Source: Cellulomonas hominis
GTDB taxonomy: Bacteria; Actinomycetota; Actinomycetes; Actinomycetales; Cellulomonadaceae
Assembly: GCF_014201095.1 (NCBI RefSeq)
Contig: NZ_JACHDN010000001.1
Location: 2,542,001-2,606,000 of the forward strand
Reading direction: 5' to 3'
DNA: 64,000 nucleotides
The stretch's first letter is position 1, and each line of letters opens with the position of its first letter. This document shows, one piece after another, positions 40,008 through 48,605 of the stretch. A model generated the notes under the pieces. The model was not told the origin of the DNA, did not search any database, and worked only from the letters and a program-made list of their open reading frames with translations. The position numbers and the translations under genes are program-made.

Positions 40008-40831
40008 CCGCCGACGTCCGCGCGACCGGCCCGCGCGTCGCCCGGGCGGTGCTGCCACCCCGGCCCGCCGGCCGCTGGAAGGCCGCCGCCGGCTGGGCCG
40101 CCGTGCTCGCGATCACCGCGCTCACCCTGGCCCCCGGCATCGGGGTCGAGGTCGACCTCGGGGCGCTCGTCCGCAACTGGCAGAACGGCGCCGACAAGGT
40201 GCTCGCGCTGCTCCAGCCCGACTGGTCGTTCTTCCCGCGCACCGTCGCGCCGCTGCTGGAGACGCTGCAGATGGCCGTGATCGCCACGGCCGTGTCCGGC
40301 GTCCTCGCGCTGCCGCTCAGCCTGTGGGCCGCGCGCACCACCGACCCGAACCGGGTGCTGCGCGGGTCGGTCCGCGCGGTGCTCAACGTCGTGCGGGCGG
40401 TGCCCGACCTGCTCTACGCGTCCGTGCTGGTCGCGATGGTCGGCGTCGGCGCGCTGCCGGGCATCCTCGCGCTCGTCCTGTTCGACGTGGGCATCGTCGT
40501 CAAGCTCGTGTCCGAGCAGATCGAGGCGTCCGACACCGGCGCGCTCGAGGCCGGACTCGCCGCCGGCGGGACGCAGACGCAGGTGAACCGGGCCGTCGCC
40601 GTGCCCGACCTGCTGCCCGGCTTCGTCACCCAGCTGCTGTACGTGCTGGAGCTCAACGTGCGGGCGTCGTCCGTGCTCGGCCTGGTCGGCGCGGGCGGGA
40701 TGGGTCTGCTCATCGACGCCGTGCGGTCGTTCTACCGGTACGACCAGCTGTCCCTCATCATCCTGGAGATCCTCGTCGTGGTGCTCGTCCTCGAGGCCGT
40801 CAGCAGCGCCGCCCGCCGGAGGCTCGTGTGA
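40004..40831 (+). CDS. phnE: Phosphonate-type ABC transporter permease 1 (PhnE)
   Basis: A 275-residue membrane permease with about six hydrophobic helices and the EAA coupling loop [20 protein letters not shown]. The [21 protein letters not shown] and RAVPDLLYA segments are typical of PhnE. It pairs with the next gene to form the channel. ATG overlaps phnC by 4 bp. Confidence 0.92.
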   Translation: MTADVRATGPRVARAVLPPRPAGRWKAAAGWAAVLAITALTLAPGIGVEVDLGALVRNWQNGADKVLALLQPDWSFFPRTVAPLLETLQMAVIATAVSGVLALPLSLWAARTTDPNRVLRGSVRAVLNVVRAVPDLLYASVLVAMVGVGALPGILALVLFDVGIVVKLVSEQIEASDTGALEAGLAAGGTQTQVNRAVAVPDLLPGFVTQLLYVLELNVRASSVLGLVGAGGMGLLIDAVRSFYRYDQLSLIILEILVVVLVLEAVSSAARRRLV

Positions 40832-41682
40832 CCGCCCCCGCTGCCGCGCCCGCCGTCGCGCGCCCGGCCCTGCTCGCCCCGGTGCTCCCGCCGCGCCCGT
40901 CCCGGGTCGGCCTGCGGCTGCTGTCCGGCGCCGTCGTCGCGGTCGTCGTGCTCGCGTTCTGGTCCGTCGACATCGCATGGGAGCGGGTCACCGACCTGCC
41001 GGGCGAGATCGTCCGGTACCTCGGGCTGATGTTCGCCGACCCGGAGTGGACGAGGCTGCCCGAGGCGCTGGCGCAGACCTGGAAGTCCGTGGCGATGGCC
41101 TGGCTCGGCACCGTGCTCGGGATCGTCGTCGCGACCCCGCTGAGCCTGGTCGCCGCCCGGGGGTACGCCCCGGCCCCCGTCCGCGGCGCGCTCCGGCTGC
41201 TGTTCGCGGTCATCCGGGCGGTGCCGGAGATCATCATCGCGATCGTCATCCTGTCGGTCACCGGCCTCACCCCGCTGACGGGCGCGCTCGCGCTGGCCGT
41301 CAACGGCGTCGGCACCCTCGGCAAGTGGGGCTACGAGGCGATCGAGGGCATCGGCACGGGCGCGGTCGAGGCCGTGCGGGCGTCCGGCGGCTCCGGGGCG
41401 CAGGTCCTGCGGTGGGGCGTGTGGCCCGAGGTGCTGCCCGCGTTCGGGTCGTTCTGGCTGTACCGGTTCGAGATCAACGTCCGGTCCTCGGCCGTGCTCG
41501 GTCTGATCGGCGTCGGCGGCATCGGTGACATGCTCACCTCCTACACGCAGTACCGCGAGTGGTCGACGGTCGGGGTGCTGCTGATCGTGGTGGTCGTCGT
41601 GACCGTGACGATCGACGCCGTCTCGGGCGCCCTGCGCCGCCGCATCATGGAGGGAGCGCGTGCTCGTGCCGTCCAGCCCTGA
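40828..41682 (+). CDS. phnE: Phosphonate-type ABC transporter permease 2 (PhnE)
   Basis: A 284-residue second permease with the EAA loop EAVRASGGSGAQVLRWGVWP, RAVPEIIIAIVIL and LGLIGVGGIGDML. It is related to, but clearly diverged from, permease 1, so the transporter is a heterodimer. GTG 40828 overlaps the previous stop (GTGA). Its 3' end overlaps the regulator gene by 23 bp. Confidence 0.92.
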   Translation: MTAPAAAPAVARPALLAPVLPPRPSRVGLRLLSGAVVAVVVLAFWSVDIAWERVTDLPGEIVRYLGLMFADPEWTRLPEALAQTWKSVAMAWLGTVLGIVVATPLSLVAARGYAPAPVRGALRLLFAVIRAVPEIIIAIVILSVTGLTPLTGALALAVNGVGTLGKWGYEAIEGIGTGAVEAVRASGGSGAQVLRWGVWPEVLPAFGSFWLYRFEINVRSSAVLGLIGVGGIGDMLTSYTQYREWSTVGVLLIVVVVVTVTIDAVSGALRRRIMEGARARAVQP

Positions 41683-42523
41683 GGTCGTCGCGCACCCCAC
41701 GGTGCGGATCGCCACCGCCCTGCCGGCCGTGCTCGCCTCCGAGCGGCGCGTGCTCGAGGAGGTGCTGGCGCAGCCGGAGCGGCTGGTCGAGAGCACCGCG
41801 CAGGAGCTCGCCGACCGGGTGGGCGTCGGCCGGTCCACCGTCGTGCGGGCCTGCCAGGCCATCGGCTACAAGGGGTACCCGCAGCTGCGGGTGGCGCTGG
41901 CCGCCGAGCTCGCGCACCGGGACGCCGACGTCGACTACGGCAGCAGCGCCCTGGGCCGGCTGCGGGCGGACATCGCGGCGCTCGCGGCCGCCCTCCCGCA
42001 GGTCACGGCGATGCTCGACGAGGACACCGTCGAACGCGCCGTCGGGGTGCTCACCGGGTCCCGCCGGCTGCTGGTGCTCGCGAACGGGCTGTCCGCGCCG
42101 CTGGCCACCGACATGGCGATGCGGCTGACCGCCGTGGGCCGGCCCGCGGAGGTGGTCGCCGACTCGATCGGGCAGCAGATCGCCGCGCGCGGGCTGCGGG
42201 CCGGCGACGGCTGCGTGGTGCTCAGCGGGTCCGGCGCGAACGAGGCGACGCTCAAGGTGGCGCGCGCGGCCCGGCAGGGGGGAGCCGCGCTGGTCGTCGT
42301 GACGTCGTTCCGGGGGTCGCCGCTCGCCGAGCTGGCGGACGTCGAGCTCGTGGTGGCGCCCGCGGCGGCGACGTTCCGGCACGAGCTCGAGCGCACGTCG
42401 CGGATCGCGCTCGCGGTGCTCGTCGAGTCGCTGGCGGGGATCGTCGCCGCACGGTCCGGTTCCCGCGCGCAGGCCGTGCACGACGACGTCCTCGACATCC
42501 TGAGCGAGAACCTCGCGGACTGA
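41660..42523 (+). CDS. MurR/RpiR family transcriptional regulator
   Basis: 287 residues. The N-terminal HTH_6 domain (about 18-80) includes ESTAQELADRVGVGRSTVVR and CQAIGYKGYPQLRV. The C-terminal SIS domain (about 120-250) includes RLLVLANGLSAPLATDMAMR, VVLSGSGANEATLK and VVVTSFRGSPLAELADV. SIS domains bind phosphosugars or other phosphate esters, so the regulator probably senses the transported or processed compound. GTG 41660 follows GGAGG by 6 bp. Being last in the operon it likely autoregulates, perhaps at the palindrome 37363-37377. Confidence 0.9.
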   Translation: MLVPSSPEVVAHPTVRIATALPAVLASERRVLEEVLAQPERLVESTAQELADRVGVGRSTVVRACQAIGYKGYPQLRVALAAELAHRDADVDYGSSALGRLRADIAALAAALPQVTAMLDEDTVERAVGVLTGSRRLLVLANGLSAPLATDMAMRLTAVGRPAEVVADSIGQQIAARGLRAGDGCVVLSGSGANEATLKVARAARQGGAALVVVTSFRGSPLAELADVELVVAPAAATFRHELERTSRIALAVLVESLAGIVAARSGSRAQAVHDDVLDILSENLAD

Positions 42524-42534
42524 CGTGACCGGGC

Positions 42535-42780
42535 CTAGCCCAGGACCTCGACGTCGACCTCCCACGCGAGGTCGTCCAGGATCTCCGCCGCGTGCGTGTG
42601 CGCCGCCCGCACGGCGGTCTCCAGGTCCGGCGCCTCGCCGCGCAGGTCGAACGTCACCCGGCCGCCCGCGAACCCGGGCGGGGCGTCGTCCCGCAGCGCG
42701 CCGAGCGCGTCGGCCATCCCGGCCCGGGTCTCGTCGTCGGGCACGTCGGGGACGGTCAGGTGGGCGACGTAGTCGGGCAT
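42535..42780 (-). CDS. Small hypothetical protein
   Basis: 81 residues, not recognised. It begins MPDYVAHLTVPDVPDDETRA, looks like a beta-alpha-beta fold resembling tautomerase or YciI-like dimers, and ends in an acidic helix-strand (ILDDLAWEVDVEVLG). ATG 42780 is favoured because CACGAT is 7 bp upstream (leaderless pattern). Two upstream in-frame starts exist. It faces the rpiR gene end-to-end and is 48 bp downstream of the MFS gene on the same strand. Confidence 0.6.
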   Translation of the reverse strand: MPDYVAHLTVPDVPDDETRAGMADALGALRDDAPPGFAGGRVTFDLRGEAPDLETAVRAAHTHAAEILDDLAWEVDVEVLG

Positions 42781-42827
42781 GCGCGCCATCGTGCCCCACC
42801 CCACCGACACGCGCGCCGCCAGCTAGG

Positions 42828-44255
42828 CTAGGCGTCCGGCGGGCGGACGGCCGCCGCCGTGCGCGGGATCGCGACCGCCGAGACCGTGGCGCCTGCCGCC
42901 ATCAGGAGCGCGCACGCCAGCATCGCCCGCGGGTGGGCGTCCGCCAGGACCGCGGGGTCCGAGAGGCCCGCGCCCACCCCCGCGACGAGGGGGAGGACCG
43001 CCACCGCGAGCAGGCCGGCCACGCGGGCGACCGCGTTGTTCGTCGCGGACGCCACCCCGGCCAGGTGGTCGGGGGCCGCGCTCAGGGCCGTCGCCGTCAG
43101 GGGGGCGACGGTCAGCACCAGGCCCGCCCCCACGGCCACGACACCGGGCAGGACCCCCGTCACGTACGACGTCCCCGGCCCGATCCCCGCCAGCAGCAGC
43201 GCGCCGGCCCCGGCCAGCAGCGGGCCGACGGTCATCGGGATCCGCGGGCCGATCCGCGCCCCGAGCGCCCCGCCGCGCGCGGACAGCAGCAGCATGAGCA
43301 GCGTCGCCGGCAGGGCGGCCACCCCCGCGGCGAGCGGGGACCACCCGGTGACCACCTGCAGCGTGACGGGCAGGAAGAAGAAGATCCCGGTGAGCGCCGC
43401 GTAGATCAGCAGGGTCGCGAGGTTCACCGCCGCGAACGGCCGCCAGCGGAACAGCCGCAGGGGCAGCGCCGGGTGGTCCGACCGGGCCTCCGCGAGCACG
43501 AACCCGCCCAGGGCGAGCACCCCGACGGCCCCGACGGCGGCCACCTGCCCGGTCAGGGCCCCGCGCTCCGACCACGCCGTCAGGGCCCAGGTCAGCGCGC
43601 CGAGCCCGAGCCCGGCCAGCGCGGTCCCGAGCCAGTCCAGCCGCGGGGAGGCCTGCGGGTCGGCGGACTCGGGCACCCAGCGCAGCGCCACGACCACGAC
43701 CAGCGCCGCCAGCGGGATGTTGATGCCGAACACCCACCGCCAGCCCGCCTGCTCGACGATCCACCCGCCGAGGAACGGCGCGATCGCCCCGGCCGCCCCG
43801 CTCAGCCCCGACCACGCCCCGATGGCCCGCGCGCGGTCGTCCTCCGCGAACGACCCCTGGAGGATCGCGAGCGACCCCGGGGTGAGCAGCGCGCCGCCGA
43901 CGCCCTGCAGCGCCCGCGCGGCCACGAGCAGCCCGACGGTCGGCGCGAGCGCGCACAGCACCGACGCGGCGGCGAACGCGACCGTGCCGACGACGAAGAC
44001 CCGGCGGCGCCCGAACCTGTCCCCGAGCGAGCCGCCGAGCAGCAGCAGCGCCGCCAGCGTCAGCGCGTAGCCGTTGACGGTCCACTGGAGGCCGGCGGTG
44101 GTGGCCCCGAGGTCCTCGGCGATGGCGGGCAGCGCGATGCCGACGATCGTCCCGTCGAGGAACACCAGGGCCGAGCCGAGGACGGTCGCGAGCAGCGTCC
44201 CGCGGCCCGCGGTGGTGCCGAGGGTCAGCGCGGGCGCTGCTCCGGTGCCGGCCAT
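42828..44255 (-). CDS. MFS exporter, DHA2 (EmrB/QacA) type
   Basis: A 475-residue drug:proton antiporter-like permease with 14 predicted helices. Family motifs are LGSALVFLDGTIVGIALPAI (motif D1), WTVNGYALTLAALLLLGGSL with the GDRFGRRRVF loop (motif A) and RALQGVGGALLTPGSLAI (motif C). It should export a hydrophobic toxic compound or metabolite. ATG 44255 follows a GGAGGGAGGGGG Shine-Dalgarno. It is divergent from the ATPase gene at 44397. The true substrate is unknown. Confidence 0.9.
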   Translation of the reverse strand: MAGTGAAPALTLGTTAGRGTLLATVLGSALVFLDGTIVGIALPAIAEDLGATTAGLQWTVNGYALTLAALLLLGGSLGDRFGRRRVFVVGTVAFAAASVLCALAPTVGLLVAARALQGVGGALLTPGSLAILQGSFAEDDRARAIGAWSGLSGAAGAIAPFLGGWIVEQAGWRWVFGINIPLAALVVVVALRWVPESADPQASPRLDWLGTALAGLGLGALTWALTAWSERGALTGQVAAVGAVGVLALGGFVLAEARSDHPALPLRLFRWRPFAAVNLATLLIYAALTGIFFFLPVTLQVVTGWSPLAAGVAALPATLLMLLLSARGGALGARIGPRIPMTVGPLLAGAGALLLAGIGPGTSYVTGVLPGVVAVGAGLVLTVAPLTATALSAAPDHLAGVASATNNAVARVAGLLAVAVLPLVAGVGAGLSDPAVLADAHPRAMLACALLMAAGATVSAVAIPRTAAAVRPPDA

Positions 44256-44396
44256 CGCCCCCTCCCTCCACGCCGTCGTGCCCTGCGACAGTACGGTCGC
44301 CGCGGCGCCCCGGGAACCCCCGCCGACGGCGCCCCGCGCGGGGGCCGGCGTGTCGTTCGCGCAGCAGACCGGCGCTCCGTCGGGCACAGTAGGCGG

Positions 44397-44843
44397 GTGG
44401 GTGACGTCAGGGACCTTCGTTCGGCGCCGGGAGCGAGGCGCGCGGACGCGCGCGCGGAGCACGACGAGCTCGTCCTCGACGCCCGGCGCTCGGCCCCCCG
44501 CGCGGCGCGGCACTGGATCATGCACCGGGTCGCCGCGTCCGGCGTGCAGGGCTCCGCGAACCAGGTGATCGAGCTGCTGACCGGCGAGGTCGTGGCGAAC
44601 GCCGTCGTGCACGGACCCGAGCACGGCCGCGTGCGGGTCGCGATCCGGATCGACCACCGGGGGGTGCGCGTGGCCGTGACCGACGCGAGCCCGGCCCGCC
44701 CGCAGGTGCAGCACCCGGCGCCCACGGCGGTCAGCGGCCGCGGGATGGCGCTCGTCGAGGCGCTGTCGCGGACCTGGGGCGTCGACTCGCACGGCGCGGA
44801 CGGCAAGACGGTGTGGTTCCTGGTCGACCCCGAGGCGGACTGA
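44397..44843 (+). CDS. Anti-sigma-type ATP-binding protein (HATPase_c, SpoIIAB/RsbW-like)
   Basis: A 148-residue GHKL-fold kinase-like protein. The N-box is ELLTGEVVANAVVHGP, the G1 region VAVTDASPARPQ, and the G2 box GRGMALVEALSRTWGV. Single-domain proteins of this form act as anti-sigma factors or as switch-protein kinases in actinobacterial stress and sporulation networks. No anti-anti-sigma or sigma gene is adjacent, so its partner is elsewhere. GTG 44397 has CACAGT 6 bp upstream, with no Shine-Dalgarno. Confidence 0.85.
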   Translation: MGDVRDLRSAPGARRADARAEHDELVLDARRSAPRAARHWIMHRVAASGVQGSANQVIELLTGEVVANAVVHGPEHGRVRVAIRIDHRGVRVAVTDASPARPQVQHPAPTAVSGRGMALVEALSRTWGVDSHGADGKTVWFLVDPEAD

Positions 44844-44856
44844 GAGCGCTCCCCGC

Positions 44857-45627
44857 TCAGCCCCGCCCGACCGCCAGGTCCACGACCAGGGCCCGGTGGT
44901 CCGACATCCCGGTGTCCACCGCGACCGGCTCGCTGGACGGCACCACGTCGCCGTCGAGCAGCACGTGGTCGATCTGCCGGTCCGGCACCTGGACGGGGAA
45001 CGTGTTCACCCGGCCCACCGACCGCCAGCCCGAGATGCGCGCGGGCGCGGTGCCCTCGAGGTTGAGGTCCCCGACGACGGCGAGCGGCCGGGGGAGCGCG
45101 CGGCACGCCCGCACCAGGTGCCGGAGCTGCACGACGTTCCACGCGGTGATGAAGGTCAGGTGCGTCGCGACGACCGTCACCGGGCCCTCGGGGGTCTCGA
45201 CGACGGCGGCGAGCGCGGCCCGCTGCTCGTCCTGCACCAGGGACGCGCGCCGGGTCCCGCGGTGCACCATGGGGACGCGGCGGCGCAGCGTCGGCAGCGT
45301 GAGCACCCGCCACGACGACACCGGGTGCCGGCTGAGCAGCGCGATCCCGTAGGCGGCGATCGACGGCTGGTCCTCGCCGGTGGCCGCGGTCCAGGTCCCG
45401 GGGTGGCCGTGCAGCGTGGCCACGAACCGGTGCTCGTCCGCGCCCATCGCCTCGGCGGCGACCGCCGTGAGGTCGGCCTGGTGCGACCGCGGCTGGTCGC
45501 GGTCGACCTCCTGGAGCGCGAGGACGTCGACGTCGAGCCCGCGCACGGCGCCGGCGAACCGGTCGAGGTCCACCTTGCCGTCGCTCAGGCCGCGCCCGTG
45601 CAGGATGTTGAACGTCGCGAGTCGCAC
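44857..45627 (-). CDS. Endonuclease/exonuclease/phosphatase family protein
   Basis: 256 residues of the EEP (DNase I-like) fold. Metal and catalytic residues are apparent in ATFNILHGR, LALQEVDRDQPRS (glutamate), VVATHLT (histidine), VVGDLNLEGT (Asp-x-Asn), and the terminal TGMSDHRALVV (Asp-His). There is no signal peptide. It may hydrolyse phosphodiesters of nucleic acids, lipids or metabolites. GTG 45627 has AAGAAT 6 bp upstream. It is convergent with the anti-sigma-type gene. Confidence 0.85.
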   Translation of the reverse strand: MRLATFNILHGRGLSDGKVDLDRFAGAVRGLDVDVLALQEVDRDQPRSHQADLTAVAAEAMGADEHRFVATLHGHPGTWTAATGEDQPSIAAYGIALLSRHPVSSWRVLTLPTLRRRVPMVHRGTRRASLVQDEQRAALAAVVETPEGPVTVVATHLTFITAWNVVQLRHLVRACRALPRPLAVVGDLNLEGTAPARISGWRSVGRVNTFPVQVPDRQIDHVLLDGDVVPSSEPVAVDTGMSDHRALVVDLAVGRG

Positions 45628-45684
45628 GCGGCGATTCTTCCCGTCGTCCTGCGGACGCGCCTGTCGTCGTGTACACAACCAGGC

Positions 45685-46314
45685 ATGAGCCACGAGTCGC
45701 AGGCCGCCGACAGCGCCGGGGCGGAGGTGCGCACGGGAGCGGCGGCCCCGCCCGACCCGCGCACCGCGCTGCAGGACGCGCTGCGCCTGACCGCGGTCGC
45801 GCTGGAGGAGGCCGGGATCCCGTTCGCGCTGGTGGGCGGGTACGCCGCGTGGGCGCGCGGGGCGCCGGAGCCCAGCCACGACGCGGACTTCGCGGTGCCC
45901 GAGGAGGACGTGCCCCGCGCGCAGGAGGCCATCGCCGCCGCCGGGCTGGACGTCCGCGAGCCCGCGGAGAACTGGCTGTTCAAGGCGTACCACCACGGCG
46001 CCCTCGTGGACGTGCTGTTCCGGATGGTCGGCGAGCCGATCACCCGGGAGATGCTCGACCGCAGCGACACGATGGAGGTGCTCGCGGTCCGGATGCCGGT
46101 GCTCGACGCGACCGACATCGTGTCGGCGAAGATGCGGGTCTTCGGGGAGCACTACTGCGACTTCACGCGGATGATCGCGATGGTCCGGGCCCTGCGGGAG
46201 CAGGTCGACTGGCACCGGGTGCGGCGGGAGACCGCGGCGACGCCGTACGGCCGGGCGTTCCTGCTGCTCGTGCACGAGCTCGGCATCTCACCGGTCGGCC
46301 CCGAGCCGCGCTGA
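45685..46314 (+). CDS. Nucleotidyltransferase-fold protein
   Basis: A 209-residue protein with a nucleotidyltransferase core: FALVGGYAAWARG, then HDADFAVPEEDV for the metal-binding aspartates, and VDVLFRMVGEPI. Members are often annotated as AbiEii-like or minor nucleotidyltransferases. No antitoxin-like partner is adjacent, so a toxin role is not supported. ATG 45685 has TACACA exactly 7 bp upstream within a GTGTACAC palindrome, a leaderless arrangement. The gene precedes the sigma-factor promoter. Confidence 0.75.
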   Translation: MSHESQAADSAGAEVRTGAAAPPDPRTALQDALRLTAVALEEAGIPFALVGGYAAWARGAPEPSHDADFAVPEEDVPRAQEAIAAAGLDVREPAENWLFKAYHHGALVDVLFRMVGEPITREMLDRSDTMEVLAVRMPVLDATDIVSAKMRVFGEHYCDFTRMIAMVRALREQVDWHRVRRETAATPYGRAFLLLVHELGISPVGPEPR

Positions 46315-46337
46315 CGCCCGGAACTTCCCCGCGGACC

Positions 46338-46367
46338 GGTGCAAGACGGGGACGGCACGCGACACAG
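46338..46367 (+). promoter_or_regulatory. ECF-type promoter of the sigma factor gene
   Basis: GGTGCAAGAC and GCGACACAG are separated by 11 bp. The same two blocks with identical spacing recur at 47022-47051 before the partner gene and, as far as I could see, nowhere else in the window. It is 48 bp before the sigma start. Autoregulation by the encoded sigma factor is inferred. Confidence 0.65.
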
Positions 46368-46415
46368 TAGGGACACCGGCCCGTCCCAGGCGCCGGCCGA
46401 CCGAACGGGGATCGC

Positions 46416-47000
46416 GTGCACAGCCGCCAGCAGCCTGCCGCCGGGCCGACCGCCGGGCCGACCGCCGACGACGAGCCGCGGCCGGCCGCGCCCGTGCCCG
46501 GGCGGGTGCCCGACGCGGCCCCCGACCCCCGCGACGAGGCCTGGTTCGACGACCTGTTCCGCCGGCACGCCCCGGCCGTGCACCGGTACCTGCTGCGCCG
46601 CGGCGCCGCGGGCGACGCCGAGGACCTGGCCGCCGACGTCCTGACGGTGGCCTGGCGGCGGCGCGAGGAGCTGCCCGCGGGGATGGAGCTCGCCTGGCTG
46701 TACCGGACCGCCGGGTTCGTGCTGGCCAACCACCGGCGCAAGGGCCGTCCGGTCCCGGTGGCCGACGTGCCCGACGAGCCCGACCCCGCCGACCCGGCGG
46801 TGCAGGCGGTGCGCGACGAGCGGGTCCGCGAGGTCCTGGCCGGCCTCAGCGCCCGCGACCGCCAGGTGCTGCTGCTCACCGCGTGGGAGGGCCTGGCGGG
46901 CGACGACCTCGCGCTCGTGCTCGGCGTGACCCGCGGCGGGGCGGACGCCGCGCTGTCGCGCGCCCGGTCCCGGCTGCGCGAGGCCTGGCCCGCCGACTGA
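46416..47000 (+). CDS. ECF-type RNA polymerase sigma factor
   Basis: 194 residues. The first 40 are a Pro/Ala/Arg-rich extension. Region 2 (about 44-90) contains FDDLFRRHAPAVHRYLLRRG and DAEDLAADVLTVAWRR. Region 4 (about 138-188) contains LAGLSARDRQVLLLTAWEGL and the HTH LALVLGVTRGGADAALSRAR. It lacks regions 1 and 3 as expected for ECF. GTG 46416 has only a weak GGGG upstream. The next gene encodes a membrane protein likely to be its anti-sigma, and both carry the same promoter motif. Confidence 0.88.
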   Translation: MHSRQQPAAGPTAGPTADDEPRPAAPVPGRVPDAAPDPRDEAWFDDLFRRHAPAVHRYLLRRGAAGDAEDLAADVLTVAWRRREELPAGMELAWLYRTAGFVLANHRRKGRPVPVADVPDEPDPADPAVQAVRDERVREVLAGLSARDRQVLLLTAWEGLAGDDLALVLGVTRGGADAALSRARSRLREAWPAD

Positions 47001-47021
47001 GGCGACGCGCGGCCGACCCCG

Positions 47022-47051
47022 GGTGCAAGACCCCGCGGGCCGGCGACACAG
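47022..47051 (+). promoter_or_regulatory. ECF-type promoter of the membrane partner gene
   Basis: The second copy of GGTGCAAGAC-N11-GCGACACAG, just after the sigma stop and 60 bp before the partner start. The internal copy lets the partner be made independently of read-through. Confidence 0.65.
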
Positions 47052-47110
47052 AGGGGGTGGACGCGCCCCGCGGGTGGACCGCGCGGGCGCCAGGAACCCA
47101 GGAGGCCATC

Positions 47111-48475
47111 GTGGACGAGCCCCAGCACCCGAGCACCCCCGCCGGCGACGAGGCGTTCGCCCGGCTCAGCGCGGCCGACCCCGCCGCGGACGCCCGGCTG
47201 GACGTCGACGCCCTGCGTGCCGAGGTGGCTCGCCGCACGGCCGGGGAGGACGCCCCGGCCGAGCTGGCCGGCGTCACGACGCTGACGTCCCGCCGGCGGG
47301 CCCGCTGGCTGCAGGTCGCGGCCGTCGGCGTCGGGGCCGCGCTGGTCGCCGGTGCCGGCGGCTACGCGGTCGGCGCCTCCGGCGACGACGGGTCCGGACC
47401 GGGCGCGGCGCCCGTGATCGCCCTGGGCGGCGGCGCGATGCCGATGGTGGGTGCCGCCGACGCCGAGTCCGCCGCGACGGACATGCGCATCGGCCCCGGC
47501 TTCGGCGCCCGCGCGGAGTTCACCGCCTCGGGCCTGCCGGACGACGCCGGCACGGCGCACGCGTGGGCGCTGGACGCCGCGGCGGTGTTCTCTGCGGAGA
47601 CCGCCGCGCGGGTCGCGTCGGTGCTCGGCGTGGCCGGGGAGCCGACGCTGCAGTACGGCTCCTGGGTCGTCGGGCCGCAGGACGGCTCGGCCCCGTCGGT
47701 CTCGCTGCAGCCGGACGGCACCGCGAGCATCAGCTACTTCGACTCCTCCCGCGATCCCTGGTCCTGCACGGCGTCGGCGTCGGACACCCCCGACGGGGGG
47801 ATCGCCGAGGCGACCCCCGAGATGCTCGACCCGTCGCTCGTGGTCCCGGTCGACCCGTCGCTGACCGGGCCGAGCTGCGACCCGTCGCTCGGCGACGGGC
47901 CCGGGTCGGACGCAGCCGTGGCGCAGACCCGCGAGCTGCTCGCGTCGCTGGGCGTCGACCCGGCCGGGTTCGAGTACGAGACCACCGACACGGGCACGAC
48001 CCGCGCCACGACGGTGCTGGCGTACCAGGTGGTCGACGGGCAGCGCACCGGGCTCTCGTGGAACGTCACCCTGGTCGCCGACGGCGTCCAGTCGCTGTAC
48101 GGCTTCCTCGCCCCGCTGGTCGATCTCGGCGAGTACCCGGTGGTCGGCGCCGTGACGGCGGCGGCCCGGCTGAACGACCCGCGGTTCGGGTCGGGCTGGG
48201 GCGGGGTCATGCCGCTGATGCGCGCGGAGATCGCCGACGACTCCGCCGTCTCGCCGTCCGCCGACCCGACCGTCCCGCCCACCGCGACCCCGGGCGACCC
48301 GATCGCCTGGCCGGTGCAGCAGGTGACGCTGACCGGCGCGCGCCTCGGCCTGACGCTGCTCTACCAGGCGGACGGCGCGGCGGTGCTGGTGCCCGCGTAC
48401 GAGCTGACCGACACCGACGACGCCACGTGGAGCGTCATCGCGGTCGACGAGGACTCCCTGGACCTCGCCGGGTGA
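47111..48475 (+). CDS. ECF sigma-associated membrane protein (anti-sigma candidate)
   Basis: 454 residues: an N-terminal cytoplasmic segment of about 65 residues (SAADPAADARLDVDALRAEV), one transmembrane helix (66-86), then a large extracytoplasmic domain that starts with an alanine/glycine linker and contains four cysteines. A cytoplasmic head on a single helix next to a sigma gene is the usual anti-sigma design, though no zinc-anti-sigma motif is visible. GTG 47111 has GGAGG at 5 bp. The external domain is unrecognised; it may sense an envelope or protease signal. Confidence 0.75.
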   Translation: MDEPQHPSTPAGDEAFARLSAADPAADARLDVDALRAEVARRTAGEDAPAELAGVTTLTSRRRARWLQVAAVGVGAALVAGAGGYAVGASGDDGSGPGAAPVIALGGGAMPMVGAADAESAATDMRIGPGFGARAEFTASGLPDDAGTAHAWALDAAAVFSAETAARVASVLGVAGEPTLQYGSWVVGPQDGSAPSVSLQPDGTASISYFDSSRDPWSCTASASDTPDGGIAEATPEMLDPSLVVPVDPSLTGPSCDPSLGDGPGSDAAVAQTRELLASLGVDPAGFEYETTDTGTTRATTVLAYQVVDGQRTGLSWNVTLVADGVQSLYGFLAPLVDLGEYPVVGAVTAAARLNDPRFGSGWGGVMPLMRAEIADDSAVSPSADPTVPPTATPGDPIAWPVQQVTLTGARLGLTLLYQADGAAVLVPAYELTDTDDATWSVIAVDEDSLDLAG

Positions 48476-48518
48476 CCGGCTGACCGGGGACCGGCCGTGG
48501 AGGGCGGCCGGGCGCAGG

Positions 48519-48555
48519 GCGGACGGGACGGGTCGGAGGGACCCGTCCCGTCCGC
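48519..48555 (+). terminator. Hairpin terminator after sigma operon
   Basis: A perfect 16-bp stem around loop GGAGG, 43 bp after the partner gene. There is no T-tract. Confidence 0.65.
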
Positions 48556-48605
48556 GCGTCGGCGCCCCGGTTGCCGGCGCCCGCGGTCCGGGCCACGGTC
48601 GTGGC

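Noticed and set aside
45685..46314. AbiE-type toxin
   Set aside because: The nucleotidyltransferase fold fits loosely, but there is no AbiEi-like antitoxin gene on either side.
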